This document shows, piece by piece, positions 11,333-24,707 of a stretch of DNA of 56,540 nucleotides. Each line of letters begins with the position of its first letter. Position 1 is the first letter of the stretch. A program made the position numbers and the translations under genes. Source of the DNA: Anaeramoeba ignava (taxonomy: Eukaryota > Metamonada > Anaeramoebidae); assembly GCA_028826165.1 (NCBI GenBank), contig JAPDFW010000041.1:1-56540 (forward strand). Direction: 5' to 3'. The notes under the pieces are model-generated. The model was not told the DNA's origin, ran no database searches, and saw nothing but the letters and a program-made list of their open reading frames with translations.

Positions 11333-14300
11333 TTAGAAATCTAAAAGTAAATCGATTATAGAATTGGGATTTAATTGATAATAATCCTTGAAATCTTTAA
11401 ATTCTTGTTTTATGTCTTGATTAATTGTTTTTGTTTCATCAAATTCATCATGATAAAGAAAATAAACTAATTGTTGAATTGCTTCAAATGATTTCCCAGA
11501 ATAATCATGAACTTGATTAGAAGAATCTGAAACATTTAAAAACATCCCTTTAAACAAATCACTTCTTAATATTAATATTAATTTATGAACTTTGATTTCT
11601 TTTTCTTCGCAAATAATTGTGAAATCTTTTGTTTCATTTTCTTGATATAATTTTTCAAAATCTTTTATTATTCCTTTTCTTCCTTTTTAGATTCAACCCA
11701 TTCTGAATTTAATCCCATTTCATTGAAAAACTCACATATTATTTCTTGTTTCTCTTCTTGTTTTTGTTGAGCTTTGAATATTTCGCTTTCTCTTCTTTCA
11801 TAGAAGTAATCATACACATTAGACTTGTTTTCTATATTCACGAGTTGATTTATTAGTTGAAAGTCAATAAACCCATTATAAAAAGAAAACTCAAAAGCAA
11901 TTTCAACATCTTCTTTCGGCTTTTCAGAGCAAATCTTGACGAATTTTTCTAGAATCGAATTATCATTGTTAAATCTTAATAAAAAGAATTAATTTGTGAG
12001 CATTAAATGTTGAAGAATCACTTGATTTAATTTGGTAATCTGGAAAATTATCATTTGAGTTCAATAACTTGTTCATATCATCATTTATTGAATGGACATT
12101 GTGATAAATTTCAATAAATTCTTCTGTTATACTTTGATCTGATAAATTAAAAATATTCGCACCATTCATCAATAATACTGCTATTAAAATTTTTTTTTTT
12201 CGAAAAATAGATATTGAAAGAGCTGTTTCACCTCCATAATATTCTTTTGCATCCAAATCAGTCCCACTTTTAATCAATAAGTTTGCAATTTGAAATAATG
12301 AATTCTGGCTAGAATTATCACAAAAAATTTTCAAAGCTGTTTGTCTTTGGCTTGTTTGTGCATTGACATCAATTCCCCTTTCAATCAAATACTGGATAAC
12401 TTCGAAAGATGGATTCTCATTTTCACAAGCATAATGCAAAGCTGTTTTACTGTCATTTGCTCTTGCATTTGTATTACTTCCATTTTCAGCCAATAATTTT
12501 ATCACTTCAACTGATGAATTTTCATTTCGACAAGCATAATGCAAAGCTGTTTCTGTTTGATGCGTGACTGCATCAATTTCAATCCCATTTTCAATTAAAT
12601 ACTTGATAGTTTCAAACGATGATTTTGGGTTTCCACAAGCAATATGCAAAGCTGTTTGGTTAGCATTTGATTTCTCATTAATTTTTTGCACCTTTTTCAA
12701 CAAGATACTTGACAATCTCAAATGATGAGGCTAGATTCTGTTTTTCACAAATGATATGCAAAGCGGATTTCTCATCTTTTGTTTTTGTGTTAAGATCAAC
12801 ACCCTTTTCAACTAATAACTTGATGATTTCAAATGATGGATTTTGATTTAAGCAAACAATATGCAAAGCTGTTTCATTGTAATTTGTTTTCGCATTGATA
12901 TCAATTCCCTTTTGAATCAAGTATTCGATCACTTCAACCGATATTTTTTCGTTTTTACAAGCAAAATGGAGTGCTGTTTGTTTCCCATGTTTTGCGATTG
13001 CATTGAGATTGATCCCATTTTCAACCAAGTATTTGATAATCTCAAACGAAATATTTGGGTTTTTACAAGCAAAATGTAATGCTGTTTGATTTCCATAACT
13101 TGTGGTTGCATTGATGTCAGTTCCTTTTTCAATCAAATATTTGGTAATTTCAAACGATGGATTCTTGTTTTCGCAAACAAAAAGTAGAGGTGTTTTGCTT
13201 TGATCTGTTTTTGCATTGATATTCACACCTTTTTCAATCAAATATTTGATAAGTTCAAACTGCGGAGTTTTGTTTCTACAAACAGCATGCAATGCGTTTT
13301 CCTTTTTATTTGTTATTATATTGATATTAGCTCCTTTTTCAATTAGATACTTGATGAGTTCAAAGTATTTTGAATTTGAAGTGTTTTCACAAGCAATATG
13401 TAAAGCTGTTTGGTTGAAGTTTGTTGTTGCATTGATATCAATCCCTTTTTCGATTAAATATTTGATAGTTTCAAGTGATGGATTTTCATTTTTGCAAACA
13501 ATATGCAAAGCTGTTTGGTAGGAATGCGTTTTTGCATTGATATCAATTCCTTTCTCGACTAATAATTTGATAATTTCAAATGAATTTGGATTTTTATTTA
13601 TGCAAGCAAAATGTAGAGCTGTTTGACCATAAATTGTTTTTGCATTGATATTAATTCCCTTTTCAATCAGATATTTGACAAGTTCAACAGAAATTAACAC
13701 TTTATTTTCACAAACAAAATGTAAAGCATTCTGGTTTTTCTCTGTTTTTTCATTAATAAATCCTCCTTTTTCAATAAGATATTTGATAATATCAACTGTT
13801 GATTTTTCATTTCTGCAAGCAATATGCAAAGCTGATTGGTTGTCATTTAGTTTTGCATTGATATCAATTCCTTTTTCAACTATCAACTTAATAATCTCAA
13901 ACGATATATTTTCATTTTGACAATAAAAATGCAAAGCTGTTTGGTAGGAATGCGTTTTTGCATTGGTATAAATTCCTTTCTCGAGTAGTAATTTGATAAT
14001 TTCGAATGAATTTGGATTTTGATTTTTGCAAGCAAAATGTAAAGCTGTTTGATTCTGGAATTTTGTTTTGATGTTGAGATTAATTCCCTTTTCAATTAGA
14101 TACTTTACAACTTCCAATGATGAATTTTTGTTTCGACAAACAAGATGCAAAGCAGTTTCATTTTCGCTTGTTGTTTCATTAACATCAATTCCTTTTTCAA
14201 CTAAATATTCGATAATTCCAAAAGATAGGTTTTCATTTTGGCAAACAAGATGCAAAGCTGTTTCATTTGTATATGTTTTAGCATGAATATCAATTTCCTC

Positions 14301-14768
14301 TTCAATCAAATACTTGATGATTTCAAAAGATAGATTGCTATTTGCGCAAGCAGAATGCAAAGCATTTCGTGATTCATATGTTTTTGCATCAATATCAACT
14401 CCTTCTTCAATTAGCAATTTGATAATTTCCAATGATGAATTGTTTTGGCAAGCAAAATGTAAAGCCGTTTCCTTTCTATTTGTTAATGCGTTGATATCAA
14501 CTCCTTTTTCAATTAAATATTTGATGATTTCAATTCCCAAATTATTTATGATTGCAGTATGAAGTGAATTCTGGTTTGATGAACTATCAATTAAATTTGG
14601 ATTTGCTCCTTTTTCAATCAAAATTTGAATTATTTCTTTTGAAACTTTTTTTTCCATTGCAAAATTAAGAATTGGTTTGCTTTCTTTTTGCATTTGATCT
14701 TCTGGAATTTTTTTGATTTGTTTTAAGTACTTAATATTGTTTTCTTCAATAGCTTTCCAAATATTCAT
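11333..14768 (-). pseudogene. Ankyrin-repeat (about 24 units) plus BTB protein, interrupted by three one-base frameshifts
   Basis: The start is ATG at 14768 (MNIWKAIEENNIKYLKQIKK), after a T-rich leader with TCATTTT motifs. About 24 ankyrin repeats of 35-36 residues follow (pattern TALHxACxN, SFEIIKYLIEKGIDINAKT). The C-terminus is a BTB domain (KDFTIICEEKEIKVHKLIL, then [20 protein letters not shown]) ending at a TAA at 11333. The frame slips near 12680 (six A where five fit), near 11983 (five T where four fit) and near 11655 (one A short). On either side of each slip the protein text continues perfectly. No introns are needed. Ankyrin-BTB proteins often act as substrate adaptors of Cul3 ubiquitin ligases or as scaffolds. 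This is either a very young pseudogene or an intact gene with homopolymer assembly errors. Confidence 0.8.
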
Positions 14769-14836
14769 TTTAAAAGAAAAAAAATGAAAAAAGTAAAATG
14801 AAAAAAAAAGTTTTTTTTTTATCATCATTTTTTAAT

Positions 14837-17788
14837 CTAATTTAAATTTTGTGATTTTTCTTCTTCTTGTTTTTTCAAATAAAATTTCTTTTTTTGATTA
14901 ATTTCAGTTATTAATTTTGGTTTTGAAAGAAGTTGATAAAAATCTCCAAGTTCAGATATTTCTTTTAAATTTTCAACTTTTATTGATTCAGGAAGTTTAT
15001 CTGTATAAAGAAATTCAATTAAAGCTCTTATTGATTCACCTGATCTTTGAGAATAATCATGAACTTGATTTGAGGAATCATTTACACTAATAAACATTCC
15101 TCTGAATAATTCAGTTCTTGCCATTAAAACGAATTTATGAACATATATTTTTTGTTCATCATATGAAATTATGATAAAATCTTTTGGATCATTTTCATAT
15201 AAATTTTCATATAAATTTTTATATGAATTTTGATTTTGATTTTTATATGAATTTTCATTTTGATTTTGATTTTCATTTTCATTTAAATTTTGATTTTGAT
15301 TTTGATTTTGATTTTCATTTTGATTTTGATTTTGATTTTGATTTTGATTTTGATTTTTATATGAATTTTCATTTTGATTTTGATTTTGATTTTCATTTTC
15401 ATTTTGATTTTGATTTTGATTTTCACTTTGATTTTGATTTTGATTTTGATTTTGATTTTGATTTTTATATGAATTTTCATTTTGATTTTGATTTTCATTT
15501 TCATTTAAATTTTGATTTTGATTTTGATTTTGATTTTCAATTTGATTTTGATTTTGATTTTGATTTTGATTTTGATTTTCAATTTGATTTTGATTTTGAT
15601 TTTGATTTTGATTTTTATTTTCATTTTCATTTTGATTTTGATTTTGATTTTGATTTTTATTTTCATTTTCATTTTGATTTTGATTTTGATTTTTATTTTG
15701 ATTTAAATTTTGATTTTGATTTTGATTTTGATTTTTATATAAATTTTTATATGAATTTTGATTTTGATTTTGATTTTCAATTTGATTTTGATTTTGATTT
15801 TGATTTTGATTTTGATTTTGATTTTCAATTTGATTTTTATATAAATTTTTATATGAATTTTGATTTTGATTTTGATTTTCAATTTCATTTTGATTTTGAT
15901 TTTGATTTTGATTTTGATTTTCATTTTGATTTTCATTTTGATTTTCATTTTCATTTTGATTTTCATTTTGATTTTGATTTTGATTTTTGATTTTGATTTT
16001 CATTTTGATTTTCATTTTGATTTTCATTTTGATTTTGATTTTCATTTTGATTTTCATTTTGATTTTGATTTTGATTTTCATTTTGATTTTCATTTTGATT
16101 TTGATTTTCATTTTCATTTTTATTTTTATATAAATTTTTATATGAATTTTGATTTTCATTTTTATATAAATTTTCATTTTCAATTTGATTTTGATTTTTA
16201 TTTTCATTTTGATTTTCATTTTCATTTTGATTTAAATTTTGATTTTGATTTTGATTTGATTTTTCATATAATCTCTTTAAATCAGAACAAAATCCTGTAT
16301 ATCCTGATTTAAAATCAATTTCTTCATTTGAAAATCCAATATCTCTTAAAATTCTAAAAGATTTCTCATTCAAATTTTTGGATCCAAAATAAATCCATTC
16401 AAGTATATTCATTACTTCAAATTTATACTCTTTCTTTAGAATTGAAAATAGTTTTGAACACTTTTCTTTGCCAATTCTCATATTCAAAACATTTGAATGA
16501 ACATTTTTTTCACCATCAAAAAACACAATTTTGGAATCACAATTTTCTTCTCGTTGAAAAAAGCGAAGAAAATCTTGAATCAAATAAGAATCTAAAGGAT
16601 AGAAAATAAAGGAAGTAATAGGTCCTGAAGATATTGCGATATGAAAGGGTGTTGATTGAAGAATTTGAGATATAGAATGAAGAAAAGGGGTTTTTGCATT
16701 TTCTTTAAGGGAAGGTTTGCCAAGTTGACCATAAGAATTACTTGCTCCCCAAATCAAAATTTCATTTTTGGATGTTAAGACAATTGAGTGAGAAGATCCT
16801 GTTGTGATTGCAATAATATCATGATCGGGCATTTCTAATTTTTGAGGCCTATTTATTGCATTGTGAGAATTGAGCCCATTAAATTCTGATTTTCCACATG
16901 AATAAATTTGACCGCATCCTTTCTCTTTGACAAGAAAAATTGTTGAACTGCTTGTCATCCTGATATCCATGATTTGTTCTGCAAAGAATTTTGTGTGTTC
17001 AAAAGGCTGCCAAACTTCCTTAAAATGACCCAATCCAAGTTGTCCCCAAACATTCAATCCAATGCAATAAATCCGGAAATCTTTTGTGATAAAAAAGGCT
17101 TCTGAACAGCAAGCATCACTGTAGATCTTATCCACATTTTTAAAAAGAAGAAATAAGGAAGTTTTCTCTCCGTTTGGAGAATAAAGAAATGAAGAAGTAT
17201 CCCCCAAAATATTTTTAATCCCCCAATTTCCGCAGGCAAAAAGATCCCCATTTTGAGATAGGAAATACATCTGGTTTTTCCCGCAAGCAATGTCCTTGAT
17301 AAACATGTCTTCGAAAACAAGCACTTTTTGAGGAGTGTTTAAATTCAATGAAACCCCCAAATTTATCTCACTCATTGGAATTCCCCAACAATAAACACTT
17401 CCGGAAATTGTATTCGCAATAAACGTTCCTCTTCCTGTTGATTGAATTTTCTTGATTCCTGGAAGTTTGATTTTGGGATCAATTTTCTTTTTTTCACAAA
17501 AATATCCTTGAAGAATAATTTCGTCACTTGAAGAAACAAAACATGTATTTTCAATTGCAGATGATATTTGAGAAACAAAATGTCCTGGAAAGATGTGGAA
17601 AGCATTGGGATTTTGTACATAAAACCCATCATTTTGGAAACCTAATTGATTATAGAAATTATATCTTTTTGAAAGAAGAAAAACAAACAAACATAATTTT
17701 TACAATTTTTAAAAAAAACAAAGAATTAATTAATTTAGAAAAATTAAGTCAAATACCCCCATCCAAAAATTTTGGGAAGTTTTTTCAT
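14837..17788 (-). CDS. RCC1-repeat / BTB-BTB protein with Asn/Gln linker
   Basis: A 32-nt first exon starts at ATG 17788 ([11 protein letters not shown]); a 92-bp GT-AG intron (17756-17665) follows, and exon 2 resumes [12 protein letters not shown], restoring an RCC1 blade. RCC1-like repeats fill about residues 5-370 ([42 protein letters not shown]). A first, divergent BTB domain follows ([17 protein letters not shown]). Next come about 350 residues of NQ/NE repeats, then a second BTB ([38 protein letters not shown]) ending in TAG at 14837. One extra T (plus strand) near 15985, inside the repeat, breaks the frame; correcting it would give about 950 residues. RCC1-BTB proteins are generally adaptors linked to GTPase or ubiquitin signalling; the substrate is unknown. 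Confidence 0.82.
15190..16255 (-). repeat. Coding hexanucleotide array (CAAAAT/GAAAAT) in the RCC1-BTB gene
   Basis: More than 1 kb of 6-bp units, read on the minus strand as CAAAAT and GAAAAT, encodes Asn-Gln and Asn-Glu dipeptides with islands of NSYKNLYKN. It links BTB1 and BTB2. The unit length is a multiple of three, so copy-number change keeps the frame. A one-base slip near 15985 is the only break. In the shifted frame every GAAAAT unit creates TGA. Confidence 0.92.
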
Positions 17789-17806
17789 TTTCGAATAAGA
17801 AAAGAT
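17780..17806 (-). promoter_or_regulatory. Start-codon context shared with the 24.5-kb gene
   Basis: On the minus strand the ATG at 17788 lies in ATTCGAAAATGAAAAAA, preceded by ATCTTTTCTT. The receptor-like gene starting at 24544 has the same 27 bases with one difference. The two genes are unrelated, so this may be a shared initiator or translation-start element. Confidence 0.4.
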
Positions 17807-17868
17807 TAAAAAGAAAAAAAATGAAAAAATGAAAGAGAAAAAAAATGAAATTTTGTTTTTTGTTTTTT

Positions 17869-20800
17869 TTAAATTTCATCTTCTTTTTTTAATTCTTGAA
17901 GTTTAAATTTTGAATAAGGTGATGATTGTTGATAATTGTTTGTTAAAATGTAAGAATAACATTTTGAAAGTAAACTTGATACTTGTATTTTCTCTGAAAG
18001 TGGGATTTGTTTATACCAATTTTCAAAATGTAAAATGAAATCTTCTTTCCAAATATTATCAAATCTTTTCCAAAATTTTTCTAAATTAATTAATTCTTTG
18101 TTTTTTTCTTTAGAATAAAATTCTTTAAGTTTTTGGAAAAATTCTTGTTGATTTCCATTTCTGTGATTCGAACTTTCTGAAATCCAATTAAGAATAAGAA
18201 AAAAAGAAGGATTTGATTTTAAAAAATCAATTACAGTTTTTCCATTCCATGATTCCATTGATTTGTCAACTTCATCAATATCTTTTCCTTGTTTAACTCG
18301 AACTCTGTGTCTTATCTCAAATAGAATTATTAATATAAGAATTGTAAATGATATCCAAATAATAGCTACAATAATTGTAGAAAGAATTGTTTTGGATTTT
18401 GTTGTTTCAAGATCATTAGAAACAAATATCATTCCTGATAAAAGAATAATTTCTGAAAATAAAATTAAAACAAATTCAAGTGTATTGTGTCTTTCAGCAA
18501 TATATGGATTGATTCTAAATTGAATGATTAATGCAATCAAAAGAATAAAAACACAAAATACTGATTGAATGATTGAATCTGAAACAAGAAATATTTCAAA
18601 AATTGTTAATAATAATTTTCTTATCATAATCATAAATTCCCAAAAAAACCATCTTCTTGAATATCTTGCACAAAGTAATCCAAATCTTAAATCAAATGTT
18701 TCTTCATCAAGTTTTTTAGATGAATGTATTAATAAGAAAAGAAGTCCTAATGGTATTCCAATTACATACACAATAATTAATAGAATTGCCCAATAAAATA
18801 ATTTATACCACCAATCTTTATAACAAAAATTTCCTGGTTCTGCATCAAAAGTATATGAACCATCTGCTTGTTTACTACATCCAAATATTTGTAATACTTT
18901 ATATGCAAGGAAAAGATATAAAAATGAAAGAATTGTTGTATATGAATTGATAAGATTATTATAAAGTTGTTTGCGTTCTTCTTTGCTAAATCCATGTGTG
19001 AAAAATTGACTAATTTTGAATTTGATCCAAATAAATGGAAATATATATTTATTGGTTGTTTTTCTGCTTGGTTTTGAACAAAATCGAGGGAATTTTCTCA
19101 TAAATCCTGCTCCACATTTCTCAATAATTTTGGAATGAATAAATGTAAAAAGATAAATTAAAAGTAAAACACTTAAAAGAACAAAAGGAAGAAGCATAGA
19201 AACAATCCATTTTTCTGAATAAGTAAATTGAAAGCTGCAATCAACTGCAAGAAAATCAATATTGAAATTAAATATTGAAAGATATTTCCAAGTATTATTT
19301 ATATTAGATGGCCAATTTAAATCAAGTCCTGATATAATACTTAAAATTTGGAAAAATGAAAACATAATACTGAATGATGCAAAATAATTCTTCACTTTCT
19401 TTGCAATTATGAAAAGAAATAAACATAGAAATACAATTAAAATTGATGCAATTATAAGTCTACTTTTGGCATTTGATGGACATTTAGCACAATTTGTTCC
19501 AAATTTATAAAATCCATTCAAACATTCTGAACAACATTCTCCATAATATCCTAATTCACTATTACATTGTTCTGCTTCTCCTCCTGGACATGCTTCTGTT
19601 GGATTACATTTCAAGAATAATGTTGGATTTTTTGATGAATGCCAATATCCATATTCAGCTTCTGGAATTTTTAATCCAATATCTTTGCAAATTGCTCCTT
19701 CAGGACATTTTTCACATGGTCCTCCTTCTGGCCCATAATATCCATATGAACAAAAACAATCTGTTATTGATGTTGATCCTGAAGTAGCTGATTCTGAATG
19801 ACTTGGGCATAATTTACAATATGTTTGTCCTGTTTCATCTTGATAATGACTACTTGGACATCCAATACAATTTTGTGCTCCTTCTTTGGTGTTATATGTT
19901 CCACTAGAACATGGTTTACAAAATGATCTAGCTAAATTATTATATGTTCCTTGTGGGCATAATCCACATTCTGTTGTTGATATTGCATATTTCCCATATC
20001 CACAATCTTGACAACTTGTTGCTTCTGTAATATTATTATATTGACCTGATGGGCATTCTTTACAATTAATTGATCCATTTGTTGTTGAAAATGTTCCTGC
20101 TTTACATGATTCACATCCACTTTGTGCTGCTAATTGTTGAAATGTTCCTGGTTTACATTGTTCACATATTATACTTCCTTCGTGATCTGAATAATTTCCT
20201 GAAGAGCATGGTTTACATTCAAATGCTCCTATTTTATCATTATAATATCCACTAGCACACTTACTACAACCTTCATCTTCATCATCAAAATTATTACTAT
20301 ATCTTCCTTTTGGACATCCTTTTACTTCTCCAGTAATTGATACATTTGAATTATATTCAAATTCAATATATTGTATATCTGTTGAATTTAATTTGTTTTT
20401 ATCTAAAGTACTTTCATCAAAAAATAAAATTACTTGATATAATATATCTTTTCTTGAGCTACCTGTTGAATTTCGAAGTAAATTAACATTTATAGATTGT
20501 TGTAAAATAGATATTGAATTGTTAATCATAATTCCATATGAATCTTGTGATACAATAATATTTAAATTTGAATATTGATATGTTTTGAAATTTCCTGAAA
20601 TTATACTACTGTTTTGGAAAATTACATTTCCATAAAATAAAAATGAATAATTGTTTAATGTAGATAAAGTTGAATTATCTATTATTGTATTTGAAGTATT
20701 CATAAAATAAGAATCATTATATATATTTAATGAAGAAATATTATTTAATTTTAAATCTTTTGAATTGTTTATGGAATATATAAAAAGATTTGAATTATTC

Positions 20801-23800
20801 ATTTCAATTATTCCTTCATTTATAAATGTAATGTTAAATGTAGATTGAATATTGTTTAGATTTGTTATTGTTCCTTTGTTGATAAATTTTGATTCATTTT
20901 TAGTTTGATCATTATCTTTTATATAAAAATTGTTTTGAATTTGAGTAATATTGTTTACAATAATTGTTGTTTTAGATGTTTTTATTCCTGAACTTTGTGA
21001 ATTTATTTGTAAATTATTTGTATTAAATTGACAATTTGTTATTGAAATTTCTCCATCTTCAGCATCAATAATAGATTTATTATTAATAATAAAAATTGCA
21101 TTTTCTAATTTAGTATTTGCTTTTAAATTGATATTTGAAAATGTAATTTGAGGAAATGTTTCATTTACTCCTTGAATTATTCCATCAGTTTCAAAATTTA
21201 TATTTTCTGAATTAAATAAAAGATTTGATACTGTTTTGATTGTTGCTCTATTTGTAATATCTTTCATAAATTTGATTTCACGATAGCATCTTATTATTCC
21301 AGAAGCTAAATTATTTAATAAAATATTGAAAGTCATCATTTCATTTCCAAATTCATTTTGATTTTGATTTTGATCTTTTAATTTTGATTTTGATATTGTT
21401 TCATAAAAATAAATTTCTCCATTATTTGTTATTAATGATAATTCATCTGATGTTATATTATTATTGTTGGAATAAATATTGATTAATGAATCATAATTGA
21501 AATTAATTTCTGTATTGTAAATTTCAAGATTACTTATTATATTAATATTTCCTGTTGTAGTTATAGAACAATTAGTATTATTTTTTGGATTGATTTTGAT
21601 TGTTTCTTTCCCATCTCCAAAAATCCAATTTGAATTGATGTTTCCATTTATTTCTGTAAAATTGAAATTTCCACTATAAAAAAAGAAATTTAATAAAATA
21701 ATTGAATTTAATGAATTAACTGTTGAATTATCTTGAATTTGTAATGTTAATAAATTTCCTGTTAAATTAAGTTCTGAATATGATTGATTATATAAATAAA
21801 TTGATGTATCATCAACAATTCCTGAAATGAATAAATTTGAATTATCATACATCTTGATTGAATTATCTAAAATTTGAGAAGTTGTATTTATTCTCAAATT
21901 TGAGTTATTATAAACAGAAACATTTGATAATAAAATTTCTGATGTTTCTGAATTTGATAATCCGAATGTGAAATTTGATAATTCATAAAGATTAAGTGTG
22001 CCATTATCAATAAAATTCCAATTATTCTCAATATTAATTGTAATATTATTCAGATTTAAGGTTGTGTTTTCATTAAGTGAAACTGTAGATGATGGTAATG
22101 ATTGTAAACTTGTTATATCTGAATTCAAAAAATTTATTGTTGAATTTATTGGAGATTCAATTAAATAATTTCCTTCTTCAAAATAAAGACTTGAAGAACT
22201 TTCGAAATTAAGAATTGAATTTATCAATGTTAAATTTGATTCATTTCCAAATATGTTTACAGTGTTCTCAAAAGAAATATTACAATCTTCAAAACTGTTA
22301 TTTCCAAATAAATCAATTTTATAAAATTTTGAATTGAAGTTTTGAATTATTGAATTTTCAATTTTGGTAACTGGTAAATTAATTAATTCATCTTTAAAAT
22401 TTAATGTTGAATTTAAAATTTCAAGATTATTTACTCCAACATCTTGATATTCAATTCGAGAAAAAGGATTATTCAAAATTGAATTATTGATAATAACTTG
22501 TCCTATTGGTATTCTTAATTCAATATTTTTAAATTGAGAATCATTTATTGATTTTAATTCAAAAGTAAGTAATGAAGATTCAAGATGAAGTATAACTTTT
22601 TGAGTATCATAAAATGGAACTTTTGTTTTTAAATTCCCATAAATATCGAATGTATTAGCTATTAATGATCCATTTCCAGATATTTCGAAATAAGATTCTT
22701 CTGTAAAATTTGCATGTCCAGTTGATGAAATTTGAGAATTTTCAATTAATTCAACATTGCTACTATGAGTGAAAATTACGTTTGATGTATTAATTTGAGT
22801 TTTGTTAAGTGAAAAACAACCTTGATTAATTTCTAATGATGTTAAATTAATTGTATTTCCATTTCCAGAAATAGTTACACATTGTGGAGTTTTAATTTCT
22901 TTTTCTTTTTCATTTAATAAAGATGATTCTAATTCTAATTCTGATTGAATGTTGTTTTGAGAAATATTTATTGAATTAAATTCAATATCTTGATTAATTT
23001 CTATATCTCCATTCATAATATTAACATTTAAATTTGTTAAATTGATAGTACCACCTATTTTAGGTGAAATTTTAAATGTTGATCTAATTTCAATTGTTAT
23101 CCCAATATCGCTCATTATATTTGTTCCTGTGAATATTAAAGGTAAACTAATAATTTGTTCATCTCCAACATCTCCAGTAAAATAAAGTGAATCATTAACT
23201 TCAAGGTTGTTTGAAGAACTAAGTTCTAAATTTCCAAATAAAACAAGAATTGGAATTAAAGTATCTTTGGATATAGACAAATCTCCGTAAATCAATATTA
23301 TTCCAGAAATATTTGTTTGATAATCTCCTTGCATTATCAATGATTCATGAAAATGAACAATAGATTGATGTTCAATTGTTAAATTCCCATCATTTAACAC
23401 TATTTCTGCATATATATCAGAACTTGATGTTCCTCCAAAATATAAATTTCCATTTAACACAGCTTTACCTCCTTGAATATTTGAATTTGGATAAATATAT
23501 AAGTTATTAAAATTTTGATTTTTTTGCTCAAAAATTAAACTTGAGTTTATTAGAATAATTTTGGAAATATCATTTGATTCTTCTACATGAAGAGATGAAT
23601 TTTCCATTATTAATTCTTCTGAAACAGAATCTTTGAAATAAACTCGACATCCTATCGATTCTACTGTATAATCATTTACACTACATGATGTGAAAGTGAT
23701 ATTATTGTATACTGAACAAACAAATTTAAAAAATGTTTTTAATGATTCTGATACTATTCCAAGAGATTCAATTTGAATATTTGAATAAAGAGCATCAACT

Positions 23801-24544
23801 AATTTTGTTTCCTCTGATATATCATGGAAGATGTTTTTCATTTGAATTTGTGATTGATTTGATGAAATAGATCCTTCATCAGTAAAACCAATATTTGTAT
23901 CAAATAATATATTGTCTGAATTTTGAATTGTTATCTTTCCATGAAAAACTAACTTAACCACTGATTCATTTACAGTGAAAATGATATTTGATGATCCATC
24001 AATCTTTATAAATAATAAATTTATTTTTTAATATTAAATTTTAGAATAAAAATAAAAATAAAAATAAAAATAAAAATAAAAATAAAAATATACAATAAAA
24101 TCTCCATAGAAATGGAATGTCCCAACATCTGGGCATCTTAAAGGAAGAGAAATGGTGATCTATAAAGAAAATAAAAAAAGAAAATAAAAAAGAAAATTAA
24201 TTGATTAATTAATTGATTTTAAAAGAATTTACCCCTTGTGTATTCGATATAGTTTTATCGTAAGAAGCAACAGTAAAATTTTCTTCTAAACAATTTATAT
24301 AATAGTTTGTCTTCTCTTTAATTTCAGAAAAATTAGTGGGAAGTTCAACACCAATACCCAAAGATTGAGTATAGAAGAAGACTTGATCAAATTTTAATTT
24401 TAAAAAAAAGAATAAGAACAAAAATTAATTAATTAATTAATTAATTAATAAATAGCAAATTAAAATAATAAAAATAATTAAATAGTTTGTTTTACTTTGA
24501 AATAAACAGAAAAAAGAAATAAAAAAGATAAAGCTTTTTTTCAT
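17869..24544 (-). CDS. Large receptor-like membrane protein: repeat-rich ectodomain, Cys-rich GCC2/GCC3-type stalk, multipass C-terminus
   Basis: Four exons: 24544-24496, 24381-24233, 24159-24094 and 24003-17869, all GT-AG and phase-consistent, giving 2132 residues. Exon 1 encodes a signal peptide (MKKSFIFFISFFCLFQ). Residues to about 1310 are Asn/Ser/Thr-rich short beta-like repeats (many NNS/NNT sequons), suggesting a beta-helix ectodomain. About 1317-1600 is a Cys-rich array of some twelve units of the CxxGxY...C..C type, as in GCC2/GCC3 or ephrin-receptor-like repeats. From about 1603 come eight or nine hydrophobic segments (first RLIIASILIVFLCLFLFIIA), with the signature FFWEFMIMIRKLLLT, then NPY and NTLEF, which I recognise from large protist membrane proteins of this build. 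A cytosolic tail of about 140 residues ends at TAA 17869. Role as receptor or channel is inferred; the ligand is unknown. Confidence 0.85.
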
Positions 24545-24562
24545 TTTCGAATAAAAAAAGAT
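24536..24562 (-). promoter_or_regulatory. Start-codon context shared with the RCC1-BTB gene
   Basis: Second copy of the element around an ATG: ATCTTTTTTT followed by ATTCGAAAATGAAAAAA on the minus strand, matching 17780-17806 at 26 of 27 positions. It spans the start codon of the signal-peptide exon at 24544, which helps choose that start. Confidence 0.4.
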
Positions 24563-24707
24563 AAGGAAAATGAAAGAAAAAAATATTTTTTTTTATTTTT
24601 TTTTTTTAAATAAAAAAATATTCATTTCGATTTCACAAAAACAACAAAAACTTATTTAATTAATTAATTAATTATTAAAAAAAAAAAAATTATGTTCTTC
24701 TTTTCTT

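Noticed and set aside
12861-14562. Several 70-100 codon plus-strand frames
   Set aside because: They are antisense shadows of the ankyrin repeats, recurring with the 105-108 base repeat period.
15184-15990. 268-codon plus-strand frame of alternating Asp/Phe/His
   Set aside because: It is the reverse reading of the coding hexamer array of the RCC1-BTB gene; simple repeats are open in several frames.
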